Part shown: positions 1 through 8,624 of the stretch, in pieces | Position numbering within the stretch: the first letter of the stretch is position 1 | Layout of the letters: each line of letters begins with the position of its first letter | Origin: Pseudomonas cerasi | GTDB taxonomy: Bacteria; Pseudomonadota; Gammaproteobacteria; Pseudomonadales; Pseudomonadaceae | DNA length: 64,000 nt | Reading direction: 5' to 3' | Assembly: GCF_900074915.1 (NCBI RefSeq) | Contig: NZ_LT222319.1 | Coordinates: 372,001-436,000 of the forward strand | Position numbers and translations under genes: made by a program | Notes under the pieces: model-generated | What the model saw: the letters and a program-made list of their open reading frames with translations, nothing else | Told to the model about the DNA's origin: nothing | Database searches by the model: none

Positions 1-1
1 T

Positions 2-67
2 CAAGCCTTGGTGCTCGGCTTGCCTTGGCAACGCGTCGGTTCCGGAGCAGCCATCACGGTGCTCTAA
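2..67 (+). CDS. tnpB: IS66 accessory protein TnpB, C-terminal fragment cut by the window edge
   Basis: The first 22 codons of the window read QALVLGLPWQRVG...ITVL and then stop. This matches the C-terminus of the complete TnpB encoded at 7880-8215 (QALVLGLPWQRVG...TITLL). TnpB (IS66 Orf2) is a small protein required for transposition of IS66 elements. Only the tail is visible. It sits 83 bases before the start of tnpC, the usual IS66 order. Confidence 0.8.
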   Translation, partial: QALVLGLPWQRVGSGAAITVL

Positions 68-150
68 TTCGCCTGCCATGGCCTGCTTGCCAGCGCAATT
101 GGCCCATCAGTCTATCGCCGCCACTAGCCCTCTCTGGCAAAATCGGCGGC

Positions 151-1677
151 ATGACTTCGCATCCGAATCTCGATCAATTAAACCCTGAAGAACTGCGTGC
201 CTTGGCGGCGCAGTTGATCCAGCGCGTCGAGACGATGGACAAGCAAATCACTCATCACAAATCGGTCAACGAGAAGCTGGCCCACGAGATCGCGCTGCTC
301 AAACGCTTCAAGTTTGCCAAGCGCAGCGAGCAGTTGAGCCCGGATCAAGCCAGCCTGCTCGACGACTTGATCGATACGGATATCGCCGCTATCGAAGCCG
401 AGTTTGAGGCGCTGCAACCGGCACCTGTCGAAGCCAAAGTGCGCCAGCAACCCAAGCGCGCACCGCTGCCACCGCAGTTTCCTCGCACACTGATCCATCA
501 CGAACCGGACAACAGCCACTGCCAATGTGGCTGTGCCCTCAAACGCATCGGCGAAGACGCCAGCGAAAAGCTCGACTACACGCCCGGCGTGTTCACAGTC
601 GAACGCCACATCCGTGGAAAGTGGGCCTGCGAACAGTGCGAAACACTGATCCAGGCGCCGGTACCGGCGCACGTCATCGACAAAGGCGTCCCGACCGCAG
701 GCCTGCTGGCCCACATCATGGTGGCCAAGTTTGCCGACCATCTGCCGCTGTATCGCCAAGAGAAAATCTTCGGCCGCGCCGGGCTGCCCATCGCCCGTTC
801 GACCTTGGCGCAGTGGGTGGGCAACTGCGGCGTGCAATTACAGCCGCTGGTTGATGCGCTGCGCGAAGCCGTGCTGACGCACGACGTCGTTCACGCCGAC
901 GAGACGCCGGTACAAATGCTGACGCCTGGTGCGAAAAAAACTCATCGCGCTTACGTCTGGGCCTATGCCACCAGTCAGTTCTCCAACCTGGCGGCGGTCG
1001 TTTACGACTTCAGCCCGAGCCGCGCTGGCGAACATGCCCGAGCCTTCTTGGGCAGTTGGAACGGCAAGCTGGTCTGCGATGACTTTGCCGGCTACAAGGC
1101 AGGCTTTGAACTGGGCGTTACGGAGATCGGCTGCATGGCCCATGCCCGCCGGAAGTTCTTCGACTTGCACGTGACCAACAAGAGCCAGGTCGCCGAAAAA
1201 GCGCTGAACTACATCGCGGCCTTGTACGAAGCTGAACGAGAAGTCCGAGAGCTGGAGCCGGGTGATCGGCAGCGAATACGGCAGGAAAAAGCAGCGCCAA
1301 TCGCCGACGCACTTCATACCTGGATGATCGCCCAAAGACAGCTTGTGCCTGAGGGTTCGGCCATCGCCAAGGCGCTGGATTACAGTCTCAAACGCTGGAT
1401 AGCGCTGACGCGCTATCTCGATGACGGTGCCGTGCCCATCGATAATAACTGGTGCGAGAATCAAATCCGGCCGTGGGCTCTTGGGCGTTCGAACTGGCTG
1501 TTCGCGGGATCGTTACGCAGCGGTAAACGTGCAGCGGCGATCATGAGTTTGATCCAATCGGCGCGACTCAACGGCCATGATCCGTATGCTTATTTGAAGG
1601 ACGTCCTCACGCGCCTGCCGACGCAGCGGGCAAGTGAGATTGCGGAGCTACTACCGCATAGGTGGCGACCGGTTTAG
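151..1677 (+). CDS. tnpC: IS66-family transposase TnpC
   Basis: This is a 508-residue DDE transposase. I start at the ATG at 151 (MTSHPNLDQL), which matches the start of the second IS66 transposase in the window; the frame is open further upstream but that part has no family resemblance. It has an N-terminal coiled-coil/leucine-rich segment (about residues 10-60), a zinc-finger-like CQCGC...CEQC segment (about 120-165), and the DDE core. The DDE residues sit in HADETPVQ, CDDFAGYKAGF and DNNWCENQIRP. The protein is roughly 80% identical by eye to the 7829-6282 copy, so the two are different IS66 isoforms rather than fresh duplicates. It appears intact. Confidence 0.93.
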   Translation: MTSHPNLDQLNPEELRALAAQLIQRVETMDKQITHHKSVNEKLAHEIALLKRFKFAKRSEQLSPDQASLLDDLIDTDIAAIEAEFEALQPAPVEAKVRQQPKRAPLPPQFPRTLIHHEPDNSHCQCGCALKRIGEDASEKLDYTPGVFTVERHIRGKWACEQCETLIQAPVPAHVIDKGVPTAGLLAHIMVAKFADHLPLYRQEKIFGRAGLPIARSTLAQWVGNCGVQLQPLVDALREAVLTHDVVHADETPVQMLTPGAKKTHRAYVWAYATSQFSNLAAVVYDFSPSRAGEHARAFLGSWNGKLVCDDFAGYKAGFELGVTEIGCMAHARRKFFDLHVTNKSQVAEKALNYIAALYEAEREVRELEPGDRQRIRQEKAAPIADALHTWMIAQRQLVPEGSAIAKALDYSLKRWIALTRYLDDGAVPIDNNWCENQIRPWALGRSNWLFAGSLRSGKRAAAIMSLIQSARLNGHDPYAYLKDVLTRLPTQRASEIAELLPHRWRPV

Positions 1678-1963
1678 TTGCGCAAGACGGGATGCCCGGA
1701 CGCACCTCCAACTGGTGCCATTACCGGTCTACTCAGCCTTTATGCTGGTTATCCATGCATTCCTCCCTACAGCTTCGCCCGGTTCAGCCGATAGTTTTCG
1801 TACCAAGAGAAGCGCGGCAATTCGATCCTGTAACAAAGGAGAGTAAGCGGCTTTTGAGGAAGATCTCTTGGAATGCTTTCATTACCTCATAACCATAAAT
1901 GAGAGATGGGCACTTTTTAACGCCTAAGAAAGCACTCACAGACCTTGAGTGATCGAGAACCCG

Positions 1964-4000
1964 ATGAATTTATTAGCGCCTGCCCTGTTCGTTACCAACC
2001 GTGTTCGATTCCCCATGAAATTCGCAATTTTGGGATTTATTGTCCTGATTCCTCTGCTCCTGCTAGGCACCCGGGCGATGCTTTCACTGAACACGAGCAT
2101 CACGGGCATCAAGCATGAACAGGTGGGTCAACAATACTTGTTGGACGTCACCCCTATCCTGCGTCTAACCATGATTCAGAGGGCGCTGACACACGGCATG
2201 CTCAGCGGTGACACCAACGCAGTAGCCAATGCAGCACGCAATGCTGAAAAGCTTAACGATGCCTATGCGACTCTTGCTGCGCAGGACGCAAAATTTAGCA
2301 CCCAACTGGCAACGACAGACCGAGTTCAGACGTTGCGTACCGCTAGTGTGCAGCTGGTTGAACGCGCCAAAGCAGGCGAAGCACCTTTGGTGATCTTTTC
2401 CGCGTGGAACGACCAGTTAACCGACCTAATGAATTTCGTTTACTACATTACGGCCACTTCCGGCATGATTTTGGACGAAGACGCAGGTTCGTTGTACCTC
2501 ATCGATCTGAGCTCTATACGTCTGCCTCGGCAAATAAATCTGGTCGGACAGATTCGCGGTCTGGCCAGCGGTTTTAGCGCTGACCGTCCTCTGGACGACA
2601 CCACTCGTATTTTTGCCCAGACTTTGTTGAAACAGGAGCTGCTAATGCGTCAAGAGTTGCAGCAGAGCCTTTCCCTGCTTCGCCGAGAAGAGCCGAAATT
2701 ATCTGGTGTAGTTCAGCCGTCTGTAACAACAGCCATTACCGACCTGGAAAATCTGCGTAAAGACCTGGTGGACTACCTTGATCCGAGCAAGCGCTCAAAC
2801 GTGAATGCCAACACCTTGGGCGAGCGTGGAAACGCCGTCGTTGCTCAGTTTTACAAAGCTCAGGATCAGATGCAGGAATCGCTGCGAATTCGAATTGATG
2901 AGCGTCTGAATACACTGAGTAATGAGCGTACTTTCGGCACTGAGCTATTTATCGCCATTGCGATACTGCTGCTCTATGCGTTCGTCGGCATCTACAAGGC
3001 TCTGCGGATTGGGGTTGATGAGCTCCTAGCTGTGACGGCACGTATTGCTCAAGGCGATCTGAGCGCGCGCGTCCGAATCAACAGCCACGATGAAATCGGT
3101 GATGTAGGCGAGGGACTTAACCGCATGGTAACGGCCTTCTCTGGCTCACTGAGCCAGGTGGAGCGTAGCTCGCATTCAGTCTCAGATGCGGCAAAGCGAC
3201 TAGAGATCTCCATAGGCCAAGCCAAAGCCTCAATGAACTCACAACAGGCTGAAACCGAGCAGGTTGCTACTGCCATCAACGAAATGACCGCGAGCGTTGC
3301 CGACGTGGCCCAGAATACCGAGGGCGCAGCACGTGCCGCTGAATCTGCAAGCAGTGCGTCTAACGACGGCTTGAAAGTTATGATTGAAACAAGTGCCGCT
3401 ATTGAGGCGTTGGCCAACGAAGTGGAGCTCAGTGCAAGCAAAGTCGAAGCGTTAGCGACACACAGCAAAGAAATCGGTGGTGTCATCGAGGTCATCAGTA
3501 CCATCGCGGATCAGACTAACCTGCTGGCCCTCAACGCGGCCATCGAGGCGGCGCGAGCTGGCGAGCAAGGCCGTGGTTTCGCGGTCGTGGCTGACGAAGT
3601 GCGGACTCTGGCCTCGCGCACACAAAACTCCACAGAAGAAATTCGACGGATCATCCAACAGTTGCAAGGCGCTACTGATGCCGCTGTTCAACAGATGAAA
3701 GCTGGGCAAACCCGAGCTAGGGAATGCATTCAGGCAGCGAGCCAAGCGTCTGGCAGCCTGAACCAGATCAATGAAGCAGTAGACGGAATTGTGGGCATGA
3801 ACACTCAGATTGCAAGTGCGGCGGTGCAGCAACATTCGGTCTCAGAGGATATCAATCGCAACGTCATCGGCATTCGAAACAGCAGCTTAATCGTCATGGA
3901 AGGCGTAGAGGACAACGCCGTAACGGCTGACGAGCTTTCATTGCTCGCTAATGAACTTCGCAGCGTAGTCGGCAAGTTTAAGTTATCCAGCAACGCTTGA
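1964..4000 (+). CDS. Methyl-accepting chemotaxis protein
   Basis: This is a 678-residue transmembrane chemoreceptor that would signal to CheA/CheW at the cell pole. The layout is a first membrane helix at about residues 18-38, a large periplasmic sensor region to about 325, a second helix ([15 protein letters not shown]), a HAMP domain ([12 protein letters not shown]...DEIG), and a cytoplasmic signalling domain. The hairpin tip is conserved ([31 protein letters not shown]). It lacks a CheR-docking C-terminal pentapeptide (it ends KLSSNA). The ligand is unknown. The ATG at 1964 is chosen; a GTG at 1949 is possible, and no strong Shine-Dalgarno decides between them. It sits alone between two IS66 elements, so it is probably accessory. 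Confidence 0.92.
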   Translation: MNLLAPALFVTNRVRFPMKFAILGFIVLIPLLLLGTRAMLSLNTSITGIKHEQVGQQYLLDVTPILRLTMIQRALTHGMLSGDTNAVANAARNAEKLNDAYATLAAQDAKFSTQLATTDRVQTLRTASVQLVERAKAGEAPLVIFSAWNDQLTDLMNFVYYITATSGMILDEDAGSLYLIDLSSIRLPRQINLVGQIRGLASGFSADRPLDDTTRIFAQTLLKQELLMRQELQQSLSLLRREEPKLSGVVQPSVTTAITDLENLRKDLVDYLDPSKRSNVNANTLGERGNAVVAQFYKAQDQMQESLRIRIDERLNTLSNERTFGTELFIAIAILLLYAFVGIYKALRIGVDELLAVTARIAQGDLSARVRINSHDEIGDVGEGLNRMVTAFSGSLSQVERSSHSVSDAAKRLEISIGQAKASMNSQQAETEQVATAINEMTASVADVAQNTEGAARAAESASSASNDGLKVMIETSAAIEALANEVELSASKVEALATHSKEIGGVIEVISTIADQTNLLALNAAIEAARAGEQGRGFAVVADEVRTLASRTQNSTEEIRRIIQQLQGATDAAVQQMKAGQTRARECIQAASQASGSLNQINEAVDGIVGMNTQIASAAVQQHSVSEDINRNVIGIRNSSLIVMEGVEDNAVTADELSLLANELRSVVGKFKLSSNA

Positions 4001-4030
4001 AAGGAATCTCAAGCGTTTCAATTGTTGATA

Positions 4031-4047
4031 GCACGAGAAAGTGCTTT
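4031..4047 (+). terminator. Weak hairpin after the chemoreceptor gene
   Basis: GCAC, a GAGAAA loop and GTGC, followed by TTT, lie 30 bases after the chemoreceptor stop and between convergent genes. The stem is short and the T run minimal, so termination activity is only suggested. Confidence 0.25.
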
Positions 4048-4170
4048 GATCGGGTCTGACTGGGGTGATGATGCCCGGCAGTCCCTGATCGACATTGAGG
4101 GCTGAGCTTCATCGTTGCGCAATCTCGTAAAACAATAGAGCCAGCTACGCTAGATGACTTGCCCGGACGG

Positions 4171-4674
4171 TTACATCTTTTCAGCACAGTTCACCCCGTC
4201 AATCCGTAAGACCGGAGCTGTTTGCTCTGATATCCACGCCTCGTGCCACGCTCGGTTGCGCCCTGAAAAGTTCGGATTGTCATACTGCGAGGCCCATTCC
4301 CGAAAGGCCACATGTATCCCATGCATGTCACCACCGGGTGCAATCCGATTTCCAAAGCGTTCCTTCTCACGTGCGGCCAGCCGGTCAAGGCGAACGGGTG
4401 TTGCCGTTACAACGAACACAATAAGATCGACATGGGTAATCAGCGCATCGCCCCAACCCATACAAGAACCGGTCAACACCCAATCATCGTCACCGAATTC
4501 TTGCTGGATCAATGACACGCGCTCACTGGCAGGTCGCTTGGTCGTAAAAGGAGGGTTCGTGGGCATCCAGAAAAAATCATCGACATCGACATGTCGTACA
4601 CCGCGCAGAGTTGCGAGGTTTTGACCCAAAGTGGTCACGCCCGCACACGAAGCACCTGTAATGTAAATCCGCAA
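4171..4674 (-). CDS. P-loop nucleotide kinase-like protein
   Basis: A protein of about 167 residues with a Walker A loop at its N-terminus (TGASCAGVTTLG), like small adenylate-kinase or shikimate-kinase-type ATPases. Family resemblance is to the poorly characterised AAA/adenylate-kinase-like proteins; the substrate is unknown. A Walker-B-like hydrophobic stretch ending VDLIVFVV lies near the middle. An ATG at 4686 opens the frame. However, GGAGG sits 5 bases before a TTG at 4674, and the Walker fold then starts directly (RIYITG), so I prefer the TTG start. It is convergent with the chemoreceptor and divergent from the Nudix gene. Confidence 0.72.
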   Translation of the reverse strand: MRIYITGASCAGVTTLGQNLATLRGVRHVDVDDFFWMPTNPPFTTKRPASERVSLIQQEFGDDDWVLTGSCMGWGDALITHVDLIVFVVTATPVRLDRLAAREKERFGNRIAPGGDMHGIHVAFREWASQYDNPNFSGRNRAWHEAWISEQTAPVLRIDGVNCAEKM

Positions 4675-4859
4675 TTTTTCCTCCATGAATACAAGTCGGT
4701 TTCGAGGTCAGCAAGATATCCCATACCCGCCTGAGTCGTAAGCGGATGCTAATAGATCTTGAAGATGCCACACGTGAATCTGATTCCCTTGCCGGCTGAC
4801 TTCACCTAGGCTTTCCAACCCGCTCAGCACGCAAAATTACCAGCCAAGGAGAAAACGTC

Positions 4860-5291
4860 ATGATGGTAGATAAAGCTTGCCCGGTGGTGCTACGGAGCCG
4901 TCAAGCGCTAGAAATCTTGGCTTTTGAGCATCCATTGGCAGGTCTGCAATTGGTCAAAGGAAGTGTCGAGCCCGGTGAGTCTACTGATGTGGCCGCTGTG
5001 CGAGAACTGGTAGAAGAGGCAGGAATTCAAGGCAGGGTAGTGCGACATCTGGGAACGTGGCGCTCCCATATAACAGGGCACACATGGGCATTCCATGAGT
5101 GTCACGTCGCACAAGACCTCCCCGATACCTGGGTTCATCATGCTGAAGATGACGGAGGGCATGAGTTCAGATTCTTTTGGCATCCATTGGTGAGCGAGCC
5201 CTCTGATGCATGGCATCAGATTTACAAAGATGCTCTAGGATTTCTAAGATTTAATCTAGCTACACGCCTACCACTTCCACTTCTCGCTTGA
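4860..5291 (+). CDS. Nudix hydrolase
   Basis: A 143-residue protein with a complete Nudix box, G-x5-E-x7-REL-x-EE-x-G, seen as GSVEPGE...RELVEEAG around residues 38-59. Such enzymes hydrolyse nucleoside diphosphate derivatives with a divalent metal bound by the REXXEE glutamates. Substrate cannot be told from sequence. A good AAGGAG Shine-Dalgarno 7 bases before ATG 4860 fixes the start. It lies next to a P-loop kinase-like gene, an ASCH gene and a nucleotidyltransferase gene, giving four nucleotide-handling folds in a row. Confidence 0.88.
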   Translation: MMVDKACPVVLRSRQALEILAFEHPLAGLQLVKGSVEPGESTDVAAVRELVEEAGIQGRVVRHLGTWRSHITGHTWAFHECHVAQDLPDTWVHHAEDDGGHEFRFFWHPLVSEPSDAWHQIYKDALGFLRFNLATRLPLPLLA

Positions 5292-5297
5292 TGATCA

Positions 5298-5663
5298 TCA
5301 GCATCCTCCATCTGAAAACAAGAAATCTACCTCGTAGATGCCACGCGCCGCACGGGTGATCACTGGGTGAGTGACCGGCCTCAAGTCACTCAACTCCCAT
5401 GCGAGCCAGCCATCCTGAAAATAACTTGCACAGGCTGCTTGCATGTCAACGAGGGCGAATGGGCGCACAGCTTTCACGCGCACGATTGCGACAGCAATAC
5501 CGTCATCGTCTTCGTCACCATCGATATGGAGAAATCGCCCGTTTTCAACAATCAGGAGATCCTCGGAAGGATCTAAGTCTGGATGCCAACGACGAACTTC
5601 GAGGGTTTTCTCCCCAGAAGCGATTCGAGCGCCGCTGGGCCGTACAATTGATAAGGCTTTGAT
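5298..5663 (-). CDS. ASCH-domain protein with an apparent ATC start codon
   Basis: Reading the minus strand gives an open frame (5672 down to the stop at 5298) with a clear ASCH-type start: KALSIVRPSGARIASGEKTLEVRRW. ASCH proteins have a PUA-like, RNA-binding or base-hydrolase fold. The frame has no ATG before that motif. The codon where the family normally starts is ATC (5663-5661), and a good AGGAG lies 6 bases before it. GTG at 5483 is the first standard start but would delete half the domain. Either ATC is used as a rare start, or an ATG has mutated and the gene is dying. Length from ATC is 121 residues. It lies 27 bases downstream of the nucleotidyltransferase-like gene on the same strand. 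Confidence 0.62.
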   Translation of the reverse strand: MKALSIVRPSGARIASGEKTLEVRRWHPDLDPSEDLLIVENGRFLHIDGDEDDDGIAVAIVRVKAVRPFALVDMQAACASYFQDGWLAWELSDLRPVTHPVITRAARGIYEVDFLFSDGGC

Positions 5664-5690
5664 GGTTCTCTCCTAAAGGGCAGCGTCCGG

Positions 5691-6281
5691 CTAAGTTGCT
5701 TTTTCGGAAGGGGTAGGAGGTACCGCTATGGGCGCAAGACTGAGCTGCGGCCATATCTTCATCCAGTTTTTGGACTTGAAGCGGTCTTGATAAATCGTAT
5801 TTTTTTCCGTGACAAACCTACCAGCTGGCCGGATGACCAACCCCAAAAGGTCATCAACTCCCAGCGGGGCAGCGATCTCGCATGAGCCTTCGTCTCGTAG
5901 CCTGACAGCCACCGCCGTTGCGGTTTCAGGCCAATAGCGCATTGCGTCGATCGCACACAAGTATGGTTCGTCACCATTCTGAATATGCATTCGTGCTTGA
6001 TTTTTCACAGACCACTTTACGGTCGGTTCTAATCCGCTAAGGACGGCCTCCAATGCTGCATCTTCCTCGGGAGTGCAACGTTCAGCATTGAACCAGATGA
6101 CATCAACATCTGTTGATACTGGAGACGAAACGCGCCCGTGCAAATAATCCCAAACCGCGTTTCGAACGAAACCTGCTCCGATCCAGCAATCTGGCAATTT
6201 GAGCGAGTGCACAATTTCAAGTAAACGCCAACGAACGGGATCACTTGAAATAATCGATTGGATTCTCGAAATGTCGTCCAT
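5691..6281 (-). CDS. Nucleotidyltransferase-like protein (NTP_transf_6/DUF925 type)
   Basis: A 196-residue protein that resembles the bacterial nucleotidyltransferase-like family once called DUF925. Seen motifs are the glycine-rich GAGFVRNAVWDYLHG, then STDVDVIWFN, which carries the paired aspartates expected for metal binding (DVD), and a later CAIDAMRYWPETATAVAVRL. The real substrate of this family is not established. The ATG is preceded by GAGAG. The IS66 end lies only 16 bases upstream, so its native promoter has been replaced and transcription, if any, may come from the IS. Confidence 0.8.
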   Translation of the reverse strand: MDDISRIQSIISSDPVRWRLLEIVHSLKLPDCWIGAGFVRNAVWDYLHGRVSSPVSTDVDVIWFNAERCTPEEDAALEAVLSGLEPTVKWSVKNQARMHIQNGDEPYLCAIDAMRYWPETATAVAVRLRDEGSCEIAAPLGVDDLLGLVIRPAGRFVTEKNTIYQDRFKSKNWMKIWPQLSLAPIAVPPTPSEKAT

Positions 6282-7829
6282 TCAAAACTCTCGTTGAGTA
6301 AGCCAGGCCGGCACCCACTGATGCGGTAGCAATTGCCCTATCTCACTAGCCTTCTGCGTCGGCAAGCGATTCAGCACATCGTTGAGATACGCGTACGGAT
6401 CATGCCCGTTCATGCGTGCCGACTGGATCAGGCTCATGATCGCTGCCGCGCGTTGACCGCTGCGCAGCGATCCTGCGAAGAGCCAGTTCGAGCGACCAAG
6501 TGCCCACGGCCTAATCGTGTTCTCGACTTGATTGTTGTCGATGGGCACAGCACCATCATCCAGGTAGCGCGTCAGCGCTACCCAGCGTTTCAGGCTGTAA
6601 TCCAGGGCCTTGGCCGTGGCCGAGCCTTCGGGCACAAGGTCGCGCTGAGCCAGCATCCACTCATGCAACTTTCCTGCTATGGGCACCGCTATTTCCCGGC
6701 GTAATCGCCAGCGATCCTCATCGCTCATGTCTTTGGCCTGCCGTTCGACCTCGTACAGGCCACCGATTGAGTGCAACGCCTGTTCGGCTAACTGGCTTTT
6801 GTTCGTCACATGCAGGTCGAAGAACTTGCGCCGGGCGTGAGCCATGCAGCCAATTTCGGTGATGCCCTGCTCGAAGCCGGCCTTGTAGCCCGCGAAGTCA
6901 TCGCAGACCAGCTTGCCGTTCCACGTGCCCAGGAAGTTGCGGGCGTGTTCGCCAGCACGGCTTGGGCTGAAGTCGTAGACCACGGCCTTCAGTGCCGAGA
7001 ACGGTGTTGTGCAGTAGGCCCAGACGTAAGCCCGATGTGTTTTCTTTTCACCCGGTGCCAGCATCTGCACCGGTGTTTCATCGGCGTGCACGACCCGCTG
7101 GGCGAGCACCGCCTCGCGCAGTGCATCCACCAGCGGTTGCAGTTGCACGCCGGTTTGGCCCACCCACTGAGCCAATGTCGAGCGTGGGATGGCCAAGCCA
7201 GCTCGGCCAAAGATCTTTTCCTGCCGGTACAGCGGCAGGTGGTCAGCGAACTTGGCCACCATCACATGGGCCAGCAGCCCGGCAGTGGGGATACCCTTGT
7301 CGATGACCTGTGCCGGCACCGGCGCCTGGATCAGTGTTTCGCACTGGCGGCAGGCCCACTTGCCACGCACATGTTGCTCAACGGTAAACACGCCCGGGGT
7401 GTAATCCAGCTTCTCGCTGATGTCCTCACCGATGCGCTGAAGTTGGCAGCCGCAGGTGCACTGAGTGCTCTCCGGCTCGTGACGGATTACGGTACGTGGG
7501 AACTGCGGCGGCAACGGGGCACGCTTAGGCTGCTGGTGTGGTTCGTCTGGCGCCGAGGCGGGACGAAGTGCTTTCAACTCGGCGTCGATGGCTTCGAGGT
7601 CGGTATTGAGCAAGTCATCCAGCAAGCTGCCTTGTGCCGGGCTGATTTGCTCGCTGCGCTTGGCGAACTTGTGGCGCTTGAGGATGGCAATCTCGTGAGA
7701 GAGCTGCTCGATGATCGTCTCGTCACGAAGGATCTTTCGGCCCATGGTGTCGACCTTCGACAGCAACTGTGCAGCGAGCGCACGCAGTTGATCGGGTGTC
7801 ATTTGGTCGAGATTGGGCGAGGAAGTCAT
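6282..7829 (-). CDS. tnpC: IS66-family transposase TnpC, reading out of the element
   Basis: A 515-residue DDE transposase with the same architecture as the 151-1677 copy: an N-terminal leucine-rich segment, a CTCGC...CRQC zinc-finger-like part, and DDE residues in HADETPVQ, CDDFAGYKAGF and DNNQVENTIRP. The start is MTSSPNLDQM. The last residues (TQREF) and the stop are encoded by flanking DNA beyond the IS end at 6298, so the natural stop has been lost or always depended on the insertion site. It should still be functional. Confidence 0.93.
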   Translation of the reverse strand: MTSSPNLDQMTPDQLRALAAQLLSKVDTMGRKILRDETIIEQLSHEIAILKRHKFAKRSEQISPAQGSLLDDLLNTDLEAIDAELKALRPASAPDEPHQQPKRAPLPPQFPRTVIRHEPESTQCTCGCQLQRIGEDISEKLDYTPGVFTVEQHVRGKWACRQCETLIQAPVPAQVIDKGIPTAGLLAHVMVAKFADHLPLYRQEKIFGRAGLAIPRSTLAQWVGQTGVQLQPLVDALREAVLAQRVVHADETPVQMLAPGEKKTHRAYVWAYCTTPFSALKAVVYDFSPSRAGEHARNFLGTWNGKLVCDDFAGYKAGFEQGITEIGCMAHARRKFFDLHVTNKSQLAEQALHSIGGLYEVERQAKDMSDEDRWRLRREIAVPIAGKLHEWMLAQRDLVPEGSATAKALDYSLKRWVALTRYLDDGAVPIDNNQVENTIRPWALGRSNWLFAGSLRSGQRAAAIMSLIQSARMNGHDPYAYLNDVLNRLPTQKASEIGQLLPHQWVPAWLTQREF

Positions 7830-7879
7830 GCCATGGATTTTACCAAAGCAACCCTCCTGCCACAGCTAAAAGGCGAGGT

Positions 7880-8215
7880 TCAGAGCAATGTAATTGTGCC
7901 GTTGGCGCCAACCCGCTGCCATGGTAAACCGAGCACCAGCGCTTGAAGTTGTTCAGCGTCGAGTTCGATTTTCAGGCCGCGATGAGTGCCAGGCCAATGA
8001 AACTTCCCCTGGTTCAGCCGCCGTGCGGCAAGCCAAATGCCCACGCCATCATGCACCAGCACTTTGATCCGGTTGGCACGGCGATTGGCGAACAGATAAG
8101 CACAGTGCGGCTTCGCCGCACCGAATACCGCAACCACACGGGCCAACGCAGTTTCGGTACCGGCGCGCATGTCCATGGGCTCGGTGGCGAGCCAGATGGT
8201 GTCGATACGGATCAT
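7880..8215 (-). CDS. tnpB: IS66 accessory protein TnpB
   Basis: A 111-residue IS66 Orf2 protein. It begins MIRIDTIWLATEPMDMRAG and contains FGAAKPHCAYLFANRRANRIKVLVHDG, typical of the family. The start at 8215 overlaps the tnpA stop by four bases (ATGA), showing translational coupling. The frame is open upstream, but that part belongs to tnpA sequence in another frame. Confidence 0.92.
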   Translation of the reverse strand: MIRIDTIWLATEPMDMRAGTETALARVVAVFGAAKPHCAYLFANRRANRIKVLVHDGVGIWLAARRLNQGKFHWPGTHRGLKIELDAEQLQALVLGLPWQRVGANGTITLL

Positions 8216-8529
8216 TGCGAGAGGCTGCGGATGAAGCGCGCGCAGCCGTCCGGGTCGGAGACGGGCCATTTGACCGTGATAGTTTTCTCGCCCAGCGGCA
8301 GTGCAATAACCGCAGTTTCATCAGCGTACCGCTTGGGCGTCGGATGTAGCGGCACGAACGCGGGCAGTGGCGCGGGGGCCTTGTCGCGGTAAATCGGCAG
8401 CCACTTGCGGATCACGTTGGCGTTGATGCCGTGGCTGATGGCAACACTGGAAACCGTGGCGCCTGGTTGCAGGCATTCCTGCACGACCTGGGCCTTGAAG
8501 GGTTTGGGGTAAGAGCTTCGTTGGCGCAT
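8212..8529 (-). CDS. tnpA: IS66 accessory protein TnpA
   Basis: A 105-residue IS66 Orf1 protein with an N-terminal helix-turn-helix like those of IS3/IS66 TnpA proteins (PKPFKAQVVQECLQPGATVSSVAISHGINANVIRKW). AGGA lies a few bases before the ATG. It is first in the tnpA-tnpB-tnpC order and overlaps tnpB by four bases. Confidence 0.9.
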   Translation of the reverse strand: MRQRSSYPKPFKAQVVQECLQPGATVSSVAISHGINANVIRKWLPIYRDKAPAPLPAFVPLHPTPKRYADETAVIALPLGEKTITVKWPVSDPDGCARFIRSLSQ

Positions 8530-8624
8530 GGAAATCCTGGCGATAAGGGTGATCGCGTCCGCTAAAAATACGCGGACACCATCGCCCTTAATGCTGGATT
8601 TCAGAAGGTGTGTTCGCCATCCGC

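Larger units (their letters stand above)
1..1703 (+). mobile_element. IS66-family insertion sequence, left part outside the window
   Basis: This is the 3' part of an IS66 element: the end of tnpB followed by a complete tnpC. The left end and tnpA lie before base 1. The right boundary is an estimate. After the tnpC stop the sequence reads CCCGGACGC at about 1695-1703, which resembles an IS66 end but lacks the expected final TTAC, so the tip may be altered or lost. The element faces a second, related but clearly different IS66 element at 6298-8628 in the opposite orientation. Confidence 0.75.

Noticed and set aside
1843..1858. GTAAGCGG at 1843 as another IS66 left end
   Set aside because: Only eight bases match the real end at 8628 and no transposase gene or partner end follows.
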